This document shows, in pieces, positions 1 through 9,264 of a stretch of 64,000 nucleotides of DNA. This DNA comes from Streptomyces tubercidicus (GTDB lineage Bacteria > Actinomycetota > Actinomycetes > Streptomycetales > Streptomycetaceae). Position numbers and translations under genes: made by a program. Every line of letters starts with the position of its first letter. Position 1 is the stretch's first letter. Under the pieces are notes generated by a model, which saw nothing but the letters and a program-made list of their open reading frames with translations, made no database searches and was not told where the DNA came from. The stretch covers positions 4,154,001 through 4,218,000 of the forward strand of contig NZ_CP114205.1 of the NCBI RefSeq assembly GCF_027497495.1, written 5' to 3'.

Positions 1-272
1 ACTTTAGGGGCGTTTGACGGCGCCCCACCAGCGAGCTGGACGTGACCATCGTCCCAGTCGGGACGCCCCGGACCGGTCCCGATGGCTCTGATGCGTATAT
101 GTCAATGAGGAGGTGCGGGCCGGGACGGTAACCTGGAGCGGTTATGTCAATCCTGGGGTGGCCTTTCGGGTGATCCACGGGGAGAGCGACCGGGCGTTGG
201 AGCCCGTACTCCTTTTCCTCTCCCTCTCCCGACAACTCCTCACCTCGACACTCGCGACGACTTGGATGAGCG
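1..272. other. Intergenic leader upstream of aspS
   Basis: I see no convincing gene in these bases. A 9-bp direct repeat (TATGTCAAT at 98-106 and 143-151) lies in the likely promoter region of aspS. No T-box specifier/antiterminator structure is recognisable, and actinobacterial T-boxes are mainly known upstream of ileS. Confidence 0.4.
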
Positions 273-2036
273 ATGCACCGGTACCGGTCCCATAACTGCG
301 GCGAGCTCCGAGCCACGGACGTCGACGCCGACGTCCGCCTCAGCGGCTGGCTGCACAATCGACGTGACCTGGGCGGCATCCTCTTCATCGATCTGCGCGA
401 CCACTACGGTCTGGTCCAGCTCGTCGCCCGCCCCGGTACGCCGGCCAACGAGGCCCTCGGCTCGCTGACCAAGGAGACCGTCGTCCGCATCGACGGCAAG
501 GTCAGCGCGCGCGGTGCCGACAACGTCAACCCCGACCTGCCGACCGGTGAGATCGAGATCGAGGTCTCCGAGGTCGAGGTGCTCGGCGCCGCCGACCAGA
601 TCCCCTTCACGATCAACGCGGACGACGGCGTCAACGAGGAGAAGCGCCTCGAATACCGCTTCCTCGATCTGCGCCGCGAGCGGATGCACCGCAACATCAT
701 GCTGCGCACCGCGGTCATCTCCGCCATCCGTCACAAGATGGTGGCCCTCGGCTTCAACGAGATGGCGACCCCGATCCTGTCCGCGACCTCCCCCGAGGGC
801 GCCCGCGACTTCCTGGTCCCCTCCCGCCTGCACGCCGGCAAGTTCTATGCGCTGCCGCAGGCCCCGCAGCAGTTCAAGCAGCTGCTGATGATCGCCGGGT
901 TCGACCGCTACTTCCAGATCGCGCCCTGCTTCCGTGACGAGGACGCCCGCGCGGACCGCTCGCCGGGCGAGTTCTACCAGCTCGACATCGAGATGAGCTT
1001 CGTCGAGCAGGAGGACGTCTTCGGGCCCGTCGAGAAGCTGATGACCGAGCTGTTCACCGAGTTCGGCAACGGCCGCACGGTCACCTCGCCGTTCCCGCGC
1101 ATCCCGTTCCGCGAGGCGATGCTCAAGTACGGCTCCGACAAGCCGGACCTGCGCGCCGAGCTGGAGCTGGTGGATGTCTCCGACGTCTTCGCGGGCTCCG
1201 GCTTCAAGGCCTTCGCCGACAAGCACGTCCGCGCCCTGGCCGTGCCGGACACCGCCGACCAGCCGCGCAAGTTCTTCGACCAGCTGGGCGACTTCGCCGT
1301 TCAGCAGGGCGCCAAGGGCCTGGCCTGGGTCCGGGTCGGTGAAGAGAACGCGCTGACCGGCCCGATCGCCAAGTTCCTCACCGAGGATGACGTCAAGGCG
1401 CTGGTCGCCGCCCTGGACCTCAAGCCCGGTCACGCCGTCTTCTTCGGTGCCGGTGCGTTCGACGAGGTCTCCAAGATCATGGGCGCGGTCCGGGTCGAGG
1501 TCGCCAAGCGCGCCGGTCACTTCGTCGAGGACGAGTTCCGCTTCTGCTGGATCGTCGACTTCCCGATGTTCGAGAAGGACGAGGACACCGGCAAGATCGA
1601 GTTCTCGCACAACCCGTTCTCCATGCCGCAGGGCGGTCTGGAGGCCCTGGAGACCCAGGACCCGCTGGACATCCTGGCCTGGCAGTACGACATCGTCTGC
1701 AACGGCACCGAGCTGTCCTCCGGCGCGATCCGGAACCACGAGCCCGAGGTCATGTACAAGGCCTTCGCGCTCGCCGGATACGACAAGGAGACGGTCGAGG
1801 CGGAGTTCGGCGGCATGCTCCGGGCGTTCAAGTTCGGCGCCCCGCCGCACGGCGGCATCGCCCCGGGCGTCGACCGCATCGTCATGCTGCTGGCCGACGA
1901 GCCCAACATCCGCGAGACCATCGCCTTCCCGCTCAACGGCAACGCCCAGGACCTGCTGATGGGCGCCCCGAGCGAGGTCGAGGAGGCACGCCTCAAGGAG
2001 CTGCACCTCTCGCTCCGCAAGCCGCAGGCGAAGTAG
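273..2036 (+). CDS. aspS: Aspartyl-tRNA synthetase
   Basis: This class II aminoacyl-tRNA synthetase charges tRNA-Asp in the cytoplasm. The 587 residues match the normal length of bacterial AspRS. The N-terminal OB-fold anticodon-binding domain occupies about residues 1-105. The catalytic core carries SPEGARDF (173-180), the motif 2 loop FRDEDARADR (220-229) and, near the C-terminus, motif 3 GGIAPGVDRIVML. The bacterial GAD insertion lies at about 290-415. The start MHRYRSHNCGELR is the usual N-terminus of actinobacterial AspRS. The gene stands alone on the plus strand and ends in a hairpin that contains a parS site. Nothing is missing or truncated. Confidence 0.98.
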   Translation: MHRYRSHNCGELRATDVDADVRLSGWLHNRRDLGGILFIDLRDHYGLVQLVARPGTPANEALGSLTKETVVRIDGKVSARGADNVNPDLPTGEIEIEVSEVEVLGAADQIPFTINADDGVNEEKRLEYRFLDLRRERMHRNIMLRTAVISAIRHKMVALGFNEMATPILSATSPEGARDFLVPSRLHAGKFYALPQAPQQFKQLLMIAGFDRYFQIAPCFRDEDARADRSPGEFYQLDIEMSFVEQEDVFGPVEKLMTELFTEFGNGRTVTSPFPRIPFREAMLKYGSDKPDLRAELELVDVSDVFAGSGFKAFADKHVRALAVPDTADQPRKFFDQLGDFAVQQGAKGLAWVRVGEENALTGPIAKFLTEDDVKALVAALDLKPGHAVFFGAGAFDEVSKIMGAVRVEVAKRAGHFVEDEFRFCWIVDFPMFEKDEDTGKIEFSHNPFSMPQGGLEALETQDPLDILAWQYDIVCNGTELSSGAIRNHEPEVMYKAFALAGYDKETVEAEFGGMLRAFKFGAPPHGGIAPGVDRIVMLLADEPNIRETIAFPLNGNAQDLLMGAPSEVEEARLKELHLSLRKPQAK

Positions 2037-2059
2037 GCGCCGCTGCCGCTGACCGGCGA

Positions 2060-2125
2060 GGGGCCTCGGACAGGCTGAGGGTCGGCGTTTCACGTGAAAC
2101 GCCGACCCGGCCAGTCCGAGGCCCC
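2060..2125. terminator. Nested hairpin terminator after aspS
   Basis: An outer 12-bp stem (2060-2071 with 2114-2125) encloses a perfect 30-bp palindrome (2079-2108). The inner palindrome contains parS. The position just after the aspS stop suits a rho-independent-like terminator without a U tract, as is common in high-GC actinobacteria. Confidence 0.75.
2087..2100. promoter_or_regulatory. parS: parS centromere site 1 (perfect)
   Basis: GTTTCACGTGAAAC matches the Streptomyces ParB-binding consensus exactly. In streptomycetes these sites cluster around oriC and nucleate ParB for chromosome segregation into spores. This copy forms the tip of the hairpin after aspS. Confidence 0.92.
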
Positions 2126-2249
2126 TGTGCTGTCGTACGGGCGGCCGCTCGGCGTCCCCCGGCCGGAACGGGCGCCGCGTACCGGCCCGGGTGCCCCGAC
2201 CGCTCCACTCATGTGGCCGGGCTCCGCCGGCGCCCGCACTGTGGTGCTC

Positions 2250-3959
2250 ATGCAGCAAGCCAGCCTCCTCTCCGCTCCGGCCGGCCCGGGGCCGCGGGCC
2301 CGCGCGACGCGCTCCGTGGCGGCCCATGACCTGTGGTGGCTCACCGCCGTCGCCGCCGCCTTCACCGCCGTCCTGGTCGTCTCCGCCCTGACCACCCCCG
2401 GTCTGGGATGGGACGAGACGGTCTATGTCAGCCAGGTCGACCGCCATACGCCCGCCGCGTTCTTCAGCGCGCCCCGCGCCCGCGGCGTCAGCTTCCTCCT
2501 CGCTCCGGCGGCCGCGCTGACGACCTCGGCGACCGTGCTGCACTGCTACCTGGCGGTGCTCTCCGGTGCCGGGCTTCTGCTCAGCCTGTGTCTCTGGCGG
2601 GGGCTGCTGCCCGCGCCCGTACCGGCCCTGGGCGGCGCGCTGTTCGCCGGTCTGTGGATCACGCTGTTCTACGGCCCGCAGGCGATGCCCAACCTGTGGG
2701 TCGCCTACGCCGCGCTCGCCGCCACCGGCTGCTTTCTGCGCGCCGTACGGCAGCCGTCCCGGCAACTGGCCCCGCGCGCGGGGCGGGGCGCGGCCGCCGG
2801 ACTCGGCATCGCGGTGGCCGTGGCCGCGCTGATGCGCCCCACCGACGCCGTCTGGCTGACCGTGCCGCTGTTCGCCGCGGCGCTGTGCGCACCGTCATGG
2901 CGGCGCCCCGCCGTGCTGCTGGCGCTGCCGGGCGGGCTGGCCCTGGGGTGCGCCGAGTGGGTTGCGGAGGCGTATCTGTCCTACGGCGGGCTGGTGGCGC
3001 GGCTGCGGGAGGCGGCGCGGATCCAGGGCGGCCTCGGCTGGCATCTGTCCTTCGACGACCATGCCCGCTCCCTTCAGGGCAAGACGCTGTGCCGCCCCTG
3101 CCAGCTGGCCTGGGACCATCCGGTGACGGCGGTGTGGTGGTTCCTGCTGCCGCTGGCGGTCGTCGGGGCGGTGTGGGTGGCGCTGCGGGCCCGTGAGCCC
3201 GGGGGCGCGCTGCACCGGTACGGCCCGGCGTGGGCGTCCGCGGAGCGCCGCGGTGGCCTCCAGCCTCTCGGGCTGGCGCCGGTCCGGCCGGGAAGCCGGG
3301 AGCCCGTCGACGAGCCGGACCGCCACGGTCCGGTGTGGCCCGCGGTGCGGCTGCGCGACCCGGTCGGTCCGCTGCACCGCAGCGGACCGGCACCGCTCGT
3401 CGTCCCGGCCCTGGCCGGCCTCTGTCTCGCCGCCCCCTACCTGCTGACGGTGAATTACGCCGCCCCGCGCTTCCTGCTGCCCGCCTACGCCCTGCTGATG
3501 ATGCCCGCCGCGTGGTTCCTGTACTGGCTGACCCGGCTGCCACGCCACCGGCACGCCTGGGCGGTGGCCGCCCTGGTCCTCGCGCTGATGAGCCATGAGG
3601 CTATCCAGCTGGTGATCCTGCACAAGATGGTGCGGAGCACCGCACGCTCCCAGACCGGCATCGGCCGGATCTCCGGGACGCTGCGCGCGGCGGGTCTGCG
3701 GGCGCCCTGTGTGGTGAGCGGTGAGGAGGCGGTACGGGTGGCGTACCAGGCGGGCTGTGCGTCCCGTCAGCCGCAGGGCCATGACGCCGGTATCACCCCC
3801 GCGGCACTGGCCCGGCTGGCCGCGTCCCGGCCCGCCGCCGTCCTCGTCGTCGGCCGTAAGCCGCCGGCCTACGCCCGCGGCTGGCGTCCGGTCCCGCTGC
3901 CGCCGACGCCGGGCCTGACGTCGCTGCACGCCTTTGTGTCCCCGCCGACGAGGCCCTGA
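2250..3959 (+). CDS. Polytopic GT-C-like membrane protein
   Basis: This integral membrane protein of about 569 residues resembles GT-C fold (ArnT/PMT-like, GT39/GT83) glycosyltransferases. After a short cytoplasmic N-terminus and a first membrane helix comes GWDETVYVSQ, the acidic first periplasmic loop expected for lipid-linked-sugar enzymes. At least eight further hydrophobic segments follow. A hydrophilic insert of about 70 residues rich in Arg, Gly and Pro lies in the middle (roughly residues 320-390). The soluble tail (about residues 460-569) resembles the C-terminal part of such proteins. I chose ATG 2250 because the earlier in-frame codons run through the aspS terminator and parS. The sugar donor and acceptor cannot be read from the sequence. 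Confidence 0.7.
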   Translation: MQQASLLSAPAGPGPRARATRSVAAHDLWWLTAVAAAFTAVLVVSALTTPGLGWDETVYVSQVDRHTPAAFFSAPRARGVSFLLAPAAALTTSATVLHCYLAVLSGAGLLLSLCLWRGLLPAPVPALGGALFAGLWITLFYGPQAMPNLWVAYAALAATGCFLRAVRQPSRQLAPRAGRGAAAGLGIAVAVAALMRPTDAVWLTVPLFAAALCAPSWRRPAVLLALPGGLALGCAEWVAEAYLSYGGLVARLREAARIQGGLGWHLSFDDHARSLQGKTLCRPCQLAWDHPVTAVWWFLLPLAVVGAVWVALRAREPGGALHRYGPAWASAERRGGLQPLGLAPVRPGSREPVDEPDRHGPVWPAVRLRDPVGPLHRSGPAPLVVPALAGLCLAAPYLLTVNYAAPRFLLPAYALLMMPAAWFLYWLTRLPRHRHAWAVAALVLALMSHEAIQLVILHKMVRSTARSQTGIGRISGTLRAAGLRAPCVVSGEEAVRVAYQAGCASRQPQGHDAGITPAALARLAASRPAAVLVVGRKPPAYARGWRPVPLPPTPGLTSLHAFVSPPTRP

Positions 3960-4072
3960 GCGGGAGACCGCCGCGGCCGTGCCCCCTGCACGCGTGCGCC
4001 CGCCCGGCCCCGAGGGCCGGACGGGCGCGTCGCTGTCTTCCCGCCGCGGAGTCGCCCGCGGTCAGGGGCGGA

Positions 4073-5788
4073 TTACTGCTCCGCGCCGCCGAAGCGCTCG
4101 CGGTAGCCCTCCAGATCGTCCTCGGTGATCTTCGCGAAGAGCACCGGCGGCACCGTGAACGGCGTGCCGGCCGGCACCGAGGACAGCGCCTTCGCCTCCT
4201 CCTGGGAGACCCAGACCGCGGTGTCGTTCTCCAGCGCGAAGGCACCCCGCATCGCCTTGGCCGACGACGGAATGAACGGCTCGGAGACGATCGCGTACAG
4301 ATGGATCAGGTTCATCGCCGTACGCAGCGTCAGGGCCGCGGCGTCCTTGTCGGACTTGATCTCCAGCCACGGGGCCTTCTCCTCCAGGTAGGAGTTGCCC
4401 GCGCTCCACAGGGCGCGCAGCGACGCCGCGGCCTTGCGGAACTGCAGGGCCTCCATGTGGCCCTCGTACTCCGCCAGCAGCCCGGCGATCTCCTCGCCCA
4501 GCTTCTGCTCCGCGGCCCCGGCCTCGGCGCCCGCGGGCACCTCGTCGCCGAACCGCTTCCGGGAGAACGACAGCACCCGGTTGACGAAGTTGCCGAGGGT
4601 GTCCGCCAGGTCCTTGTTGACCGACGCCGAGAAGAGCTCCCAGGTGAAGGAGGTGTCGTCCGACTCCGGGGCGTTGGCGATCAGGAAGTAGCGCCAGTAG
4701 TCGGCCGGCAGCAGCTCCAGCGCCGCGTCCGTGAAGATGCCGCGCCGCTGGGAGGTGGAGAACTTCCCGCCGTAGTAGTTCAGCCAGTTGAAGGCCTTGA
4801 GGAAGTCGACCTTCTTCCACGGCTCGCGGGTGCCCAGCTGCGTGGCCGGGAACATCACGGAGTGGAACGGGACGTTGTCCTTGGCCATGAACTCCGTGTA
4901 GCGGACGTCATCGGCCTCGTACCACCACGACTTCCAGTCGCGGTGCTCCGGGTCGACGTCCGCCCACTCGTTCGTCGCGCCGATGTACTCGATCGGCGCG
5001 TCGAACCAGACGTAGAAGACCTTGCCCTCGGCGGCCAGCTCCGGCCACACATCGGCCGGCACCGGAACGCCCCAGTCCAGGTCACGGGTGATCGCCCGGT
5101 CCTGGAGGCCCTCCGTCAGCCACTTGTGCGCGATGGACGAGGCCAGCGTCGGCCATTCCTTGCTGCCGTTGCCGTCCAGCCAGCCCTCGACCTCGTGCTG
5201 CAGCTTCGACTGGAGCAGGAAGAGGTGCTTGGTCTCCCGCACCTCCAGCTCACCGCTGCCGCTGATCGCCGAGCGGGCGTCGATCAGATCGGTCGGGTCG
5301 AGCACCCGGGTGCAGTTCTCGCACTGGTCGCCGCGCGCCTTGTCGTAGCCGCAGTGCGGGCACGTCCCGACGATGTAGCGGTCCGGCAGGAAGCGGTCGT
5401 CGGCGATCGAGAAGACCTGGCGGATGGCCCGCTCCTCGATGAAGCCGTTCTCGTGCAGCTTGCGCGCGAAGTGCTGCGTCAGCTCCACGTTCTCCCGCGA
5501 CGAACTCCGCCCGAAGTGGTCGAAGGCGAGGCCGAAGCCCTCGTAGATCGCCTTCTGCTTGTCGTGCTGCTCCGCGCAGAACGCGTCGACCGACTGGCCC
5601 GCGTCCTTCGCCGCCAGCTCGGCGGGGGTCCCGTGCTCGTCCGTCGCGCAGATGTAGAGCACATCGTGGCCGCGCTGCCGCAGATAGCGCGCATAGACAT
5701 CGGCCGGGAGCATGGACCCCACCATGTTGCCCAGGTGCTTGATCCCGTTGATATACGGAAGGGCGCTGGTGATGAGGTGTCGAGCCAT
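4073..5788 (-). CDS. metG: Methionyl-tRNA synthetase
   Basis: This class I synthetase charges tRNA-Met, including initiator tRNA. The 571 residues correspond to the short form without a C-terminal EMAP/Trbp tRNA-binding domain. The HIGH signature appears as HLGN (18-21), a knuckle has Cys143, Cys146, Cys156 and Cys159, and the KMSKS loop appears as KFSTSQ (342-347). The alpha-helical anticodon-binding domain fills the last 180 residues. ATG 5788 is preceded by GGGAGC. It is convergent with the membrane protein upstream in the window and read away from the MFS gene. Confidence 0.97.
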   Translation of the reverse strand: MARHLITSALPYINGIKHLGNMVGSMLPADVYARYLRQRGHDVLYICATDEHGTPAELAAKDAGQSVDAFCAEQHDKQKAIYEGFGLAFDHFGRSSSRENVELTQHFARKLHENGFIEERAIRQVFSIADDRFLPDRYIVGTCPHCGYDKARGDQCENCTRVLDPTDLIDARSAISGSGELEVRETKHLFLLQSKLQHEVEGWLDGNGSKEWPTLASSIAHKWLTEGLQDRAITRDLDWGVPVPADVWPELAAEGKVFYVWFDAPIEYIGATNEWADVDPEHRDWKSWWYEADDVRYTEFMAKDNVPFHSVMFPATQLGTREPWKKVDFLKAFNWLNYYGGKFSTSQRRGIFTDAALELLPADYWRYFLIANAPESDDTSFTWELFSASVNKDLADTLGNFVNRVLSFSRKRFGDEVPAGAEAGAAEQKLGEEIAGLLAEYEGHMEALQFRKAAASLRALWSAGNSYLEEKAPWLEIKSDKDAAALTLRTAMNLIHLYAIVSEPFIPSSAKAMRGAFALENDTAVWVSQEEAKALSSVPAGTPFTVPPVLFAKITEDDLEGYRERFGGAEQ

Positions 5789-5938
5789 TGCCGGCTGCTC
5801 CCAAGTCGCTACGGTGAGTGAGGATTTGCTTTACGGAACGTCAATATCGTACTGGACGGGGCAGGGGTGGCCGCGACGGTATTTCGGCGGCCGACCGGGG
5901 CCCGGCTCAGCCCGTGGGCCGCCGCCCGCCGGGCGTTC

Positions 5939-7519
5939 TCACACCGCCGCGTCCGCCGATTCGGTGTCGTCCGCCGCCGGGGTCCGGCCGCCCTTCGGCG
6001 CCCGGCCGTTGACCAGGAGGCCGGCGGTCAGCGCGGCGAGAAGCATGATCGCCGAGGCCGCCCCGATGGCGACGTTGAACCCGTGCACCACCCCCTCCTT
6101 CACGATCTGGTCCCGCACCGCAGGGGTGAGCCCGAGCCCGCCGCCCTTCCGGGCCGCGTCCGCCAGGTGATCCGCGATGAACACCGCACTCGTCGAGGCG
6201 GCGATCGTGTTCAGCAGCGCCGTACCGATCGAACCGCCCACCTGCTGCGCCGTGTTGACCGTCGCGGAGGTGACGCCGGAGTCGTGCACGGCCACCCCGG
6301 ACGTCGCCGTCGCCATCACCGGCATGAAGATCAGGCCCATGCCGAGCCCGACGAGCAGCATGGCCGGGAGCACATGCGCCACATAGGCGGGCTCGGCCGT
6401 CAGATACCTCAGGGTGAAGAGCCCCGCGGCGGCCAGCAGCGCACCCGGGACCATCAGGAAGCGTGGCGGGATCCGGTGCAGCAGACGGGCCGAGATCTGC
6501 GTCGAGCCGACCACGATCGCCGCCACCATCGGCAGGAAGGCCAGCCCGGTCCGGACCGGTGAATAACCGAGCACGGTCTGCAGGTAGTAGGTCATGAACA
6601 GGAACATCCCGAACATCGCGATGACCGCCAGCGCCATGGTCAGGAAGGCGCCGCCACGATTCCGGTCCCGCACGACGGTCAGCGGCAGCAGGGGATGCGG
6701 TGCCCGCGACTGCCACCACGCGAAGACGGCCAGCAGCACCGCACCGCCCGCCAGCAGCCCGATGACCAGCCCGTCACCCCACCCGCGTGGCTCCGCCTCA
6801 CTGCACCCGTAGACGATCGCGACCAGACCGCCGCAGCCCAGCACCGCGCCCGGGAGATCCAGGTGCACCCGGTCCCGCTCCGGTTTGTCGCGCAGAAAGA
6901 CCGCTGCCCCCAGGAAGGCGATCACCGCGATCGGCACGTTCACATACAGGCACCAGCGCCAGTCCAGGTACTCGGTCAGCAGCCCGCCGGCGATCAGGCC
7001 GATGGCCGCGCCGCCGCCCGCGATGGCCCCGTAGATCCCGAACGCCTTGCTTCGCTCCTTCCCGATGGTGAACGTCGTGGTGAGCAGCGACAGCGCGGAC
7101 GGTGCCAGCAGCGCCCCGAAGGCACCCTGCAGCGCCCGCGCCCCGAACAGCAGCCCGGAGCCGGTGGCCGCACCGCCCAGCCCCGACGCGACCGCGAACC
7201 CGACCAGCCCGATCATGAACGTCTTCTTCCGTCCCACCAGGTCGGCGATCCGCCCGCCGAGCAGCAGCAGCCCGCCGAACGCCAGCGTGTACGCGGTGAT
7301 CACCCACTGCCGGTTGGCGTCCGAGATTCCCAGATCCCGCTGCGCCGACGGCAGGGCGATGTTCACGATGGTGGCGTCCAGGACCACCATCAACTGCGCG
7401 ATCGCAATCACCACCAGGCCCCACCAGCGCCGTGGATCGGGCTTCGCCGGCACGGCCCAGCTGGGGGTGTGGGCCCTGGGAGGGGGCGCGGGACCTCCCT
7501 CTGGGTGCGCGTCACTCAT
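5939..7519 (-). CDS. DHA2-family MFS drug exporter
   Basis: This is a major facilitator superfamily proton antiporter of the 14-helix DHA2 (EmrB/QacA) type, about 526 residues, expected to export hydrophobic drugs at the cytoplasmic membrane. The first helix ends with MVVLDATIVNIALPSAQ, a DHA2 signature, and the A-like motif GGRIADLVGRKKTF follows helix 2. A motif C-like glycine-rich stretch sits in helix 5. ATG 7519 (MSDAHPEGG) has GAGGCGGG upstream, while the further upstream in-frame ATG lacks one. No TetR or MarR regulator adjoins it, so its inducer is unknown. Confidence 0.9.
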   Translation of the reverse strand: MSDAHPEGGPAPPPRAHTPSWAVPAKPDPRRWWGLVVIAIAQLMVVLDATIVNIALPSAQRDLGISDANRQWVITAYTLAFGGLLLLGGRIADLVGRKKTFMIGLVGFAVASGLGGAATGSGLLFGARALQGAFGALLAPSALSLLTTTFTIGKERSKAFGIYGAIAGGGAAIGLIAGGLLTEYLDWRWCLYVNVPIAVIAFLGAAVFLRDKPERDRVHLDLPGAVLGCGGLVAIVYGCSEAEPRGWGDGLVIGLLAGGAVLLAVFAWWQSRAPHPLLPLTVVRDRNRGGAFLTMALAVIAMFGMFLFMTYYLQTVLGYSPVRTGLAFLPMVAAIVVGSTQISARLLHRIPPRFLMVPGALLAAAGLFTLRYLTAEPAYVAHVLPAMLLVGLGMGLIFMPVMATATSGVAVHDSGVTSATVNTAQQVGGSIGTALLNTIAASTSAVFIADHLADAARKGGGLGLTPAVRDQIVKEGVVHGFNVAIGAASAIMLLAALTAGLLVNGRAPKGGRTPAADDTESADAAV

Positions 7520-7686
7520 CACGACCCGCCTCGCTCGGCTGGTACGGCCACCCCGGCCACCCGCCGCCCCAACGCAGAGCAACCGGATCGAACGGAGCGC
7601 TTCACCCATTCAGCGTAGGGAGGGGCGCGGGGCCTCGCCTCTTGTGGTGCGCGTCGACGGCGCGGAGCGGGGCGCACACACAACGG

Positions 7687-7724
7687 CGGCCGCGGCCGGG
7701 CCCGTGGGAGCCCGGCCGCGGCCG
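7687..7724. terminator. Hairpin terminator after the vWA gene
   Basis: A perfect 15-bp GC stem (7687-7701 with 7710-7724) and an 8-base loop lie just past the stop of the minus-strand vWA gene and upstream of the MFS gene. Confidence 0.75.
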
Positions 7725-7758
7725 GTGGGGTGTCGGGGTGTGGTGGCGGTGCGGACGG

Positions 7759-9264
7759 TCAGCTGTCCTTGAGGACGCCGGCCGCGCGGGCCTCGGTGAG
7801 CCACTCGGGGAACTCGACCATCAGCTGCTGGTAGAGCTCGTCGTGGGAGAGGCTGCGGGGGTCGCGGCCGGCGTGGAAGAAGCCGGCGTTGTCGACGGTG
7901 CGCTTCTCCGGGACGGCCAGGTCGTCGAGCTTGCGGAGGAAGTCGAAGCCCTTGGCGTCCGGGTCACCGAAGCCGATGAACTGCCAGAAGATGGGGAGCC
8001 CGGCGGCCTCGCAGAGCGCCTTCTCGGCGGCCGGCTTGGAGGTCGGGGCGCCGTCCGTCTGGAAGATGACGAAGGCCGGGGCGGTGGCGCCGGACTTCTT
8101 GTAGTGGTCGACGACCGCGTCGATGGCCCAGTGGTAGTTCGTACGGCCCATGTGGCCCAGACCGGCGTGCAGTTCCTCGATGCGGCCCTCGTAGTTGGTC
8201 AGACCGATCTCGGCGGTGCCGTCGACGTCGGTGGAGAAGAACACGACCGGGACGGTGGCGTCGTCGTCGAGGTGGGCGGAGAGGCCGAGGGCCTGTTCGG
8301 CGAGGTTCTGGACGGTGCCGTCCTTGTAGTAGGGACGCATCGAGCCGGAGCGGTCCAGGACCAGGTAGACGGCGGCGCGCTGGGTGGCGAGGCCGTGCTT
8401 CTCCAGGGTGCTGCCCGCGGCCTTGTAGAGGCTGACGAGGGCGGGGGCGGTGGTGGGGAGGGAGGACGCGGCGGGGGAGGCGGTGACGGCGTCGGCGGCG
8501 GGCTCGGCGTCGGCCTCGGCCTCGGCTTCGGCTTCGGCTTCGGCTTCGGGGGCGGCTTCGGGCGCGGGCGCGGCCTTCGGCTCGTCCTCGGGCAGGTCCG
8601 CGGCCTTCGGCTCGTCCTCGGGCTGCTCGGCCGCGGGCTTCGCCTCGGCCTCCGGCTGCTCTACGGGTTCCGGGGTGGCCGCCGCCTTCTGGTCCGGCTC
8701 CGCCGTCGGCTCCGGCGCCGTCTCAGCGGCCGCCTCGGCTTCTGCGGCTGCCTCCTCCTTGGCGGCAACCTCGGGCTCGGGCTCCGCGACGACCTCGGCT
8801 TCTGCGCCGGCCTCGGGCTCGACCTCCGCCTCGACCTTGGCCTCCGCCTCGACCGGCTCCTCCGTCTCCGCCTCCGCCTCGGCCGTGGCCGCAGGCGTCG
8901 GGCCGGGGTTGTCGAAAGCCTGGCTCACGAGCGCGTCGGCAGCGTCCAGGTCGGTGGACTCCTCGCGGGCCGGGGACTCCTCGCGGGCCGGGGACGCGGC
9001 CTCCGCCGCCCGCTCCGCGCGGCTGCCCTGTGCGGGCAGGGTCGCGGTCGTCGGTGCCGGGTCCGTGGCGGGTCCCTCCGTGGGGGCCGTCCGGGCGGCC
9101 GGAACCTCGGCTTCCGGGGTGGCGGGGGCCGGTGTGGACTCCTCGCGGGCCTCCGGGATGGTCGCGGACTCCGGCTTGTCGGCGCCGCTCGGGGCCGTGC
9201 CGGTTTCTTCCCTGGTCGCCTTGGAGCGACCGAAAGCGTTGCGCAGCAGACTCCGAATGCCCAT
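7759..9264 (-). CDS. vWA-domain protein, TerF type, with long Ala/Glu-rich arm
   Basis: The C-terminal 200 residues form a von Willebrand factor A domain of the kind found in TerF/TerY-like tellurite and stress proteins. The MIDAS metal site is intact: DRSGS (Asp304, Ser306, Ser308), a Thr in GRTNY (375) and Asp404 in QTDGAP. Residues 30-265 are a low-complexity Ala/Glu/Pro arm coded by imperfect hexamers, which should be extended and acidic. No signal peptide is visible, so the protein is probably cytoplasmic. A TerD gene lies 45 kb away in the window. Partners are unknown; vWA domains usually bind proteins through a divalent ion. Confidence 0.85.
   Translation of the reverse strand: MGIRSLLRNAFGRSKATREETGTAPSGADKPESATIPEAREESTPAPATPEAEVPAARTAPTEGPATDPAPTTATLPAQGSRAERAAEAASPAREESPAREESTDLDAADALVSQAFDNPGPTPAATAEAEAETEEPVEAEAKVEAEVEPEAGAEAEVVAEPEPEVAAKEEAAAEAEAAAETAPEPTAEPDQKAAATPEPVEQPEAEAKPAAEQPEDEPKAADLPEDEPKAAPAPEAAPEAEAEAEAEAEADAEPAADAVTASPAASSLPTTAPALVSLYKAAGSTLEKHGLATQRAAVYLVLDRSGSMRPYYKDGTVQNLAEQALGLSAHLDDDATVPVVFFSTDVDGTAEIGLTNYEGRIEELHAGLGHMGRTNYHWAIDAVVDHYKKSGATAPAFVIFQTDGAPTSKPAAEKALCEAAGLPIFWQFIGFGDPDAKGFDFLRKLDDLAVPEKRTVDNAGFFHAGRDPRSLSHDELYQQLMVEFPEWLTEARAAGVLKDS
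8511..8549. repeat. Hexanucleotide repeat inside the vWA gene
   Basis: About six consecutive copies of GGCCTC/GGCTTC code for (Glu-Ala)n on the minus strand. A second in-gene tandem repeat of 18 bp occurs twice at 8957-8992 (coding EESPAR). Confidence 0.85.

Noticed and set aside
240..2765. 841-codon open frame on the minus strand opposite aspS
   Set aside because: It is the antisense shadow of aspS and the next gene, typical of GC-rich DNA; no family motifs or ribosome-binding site.
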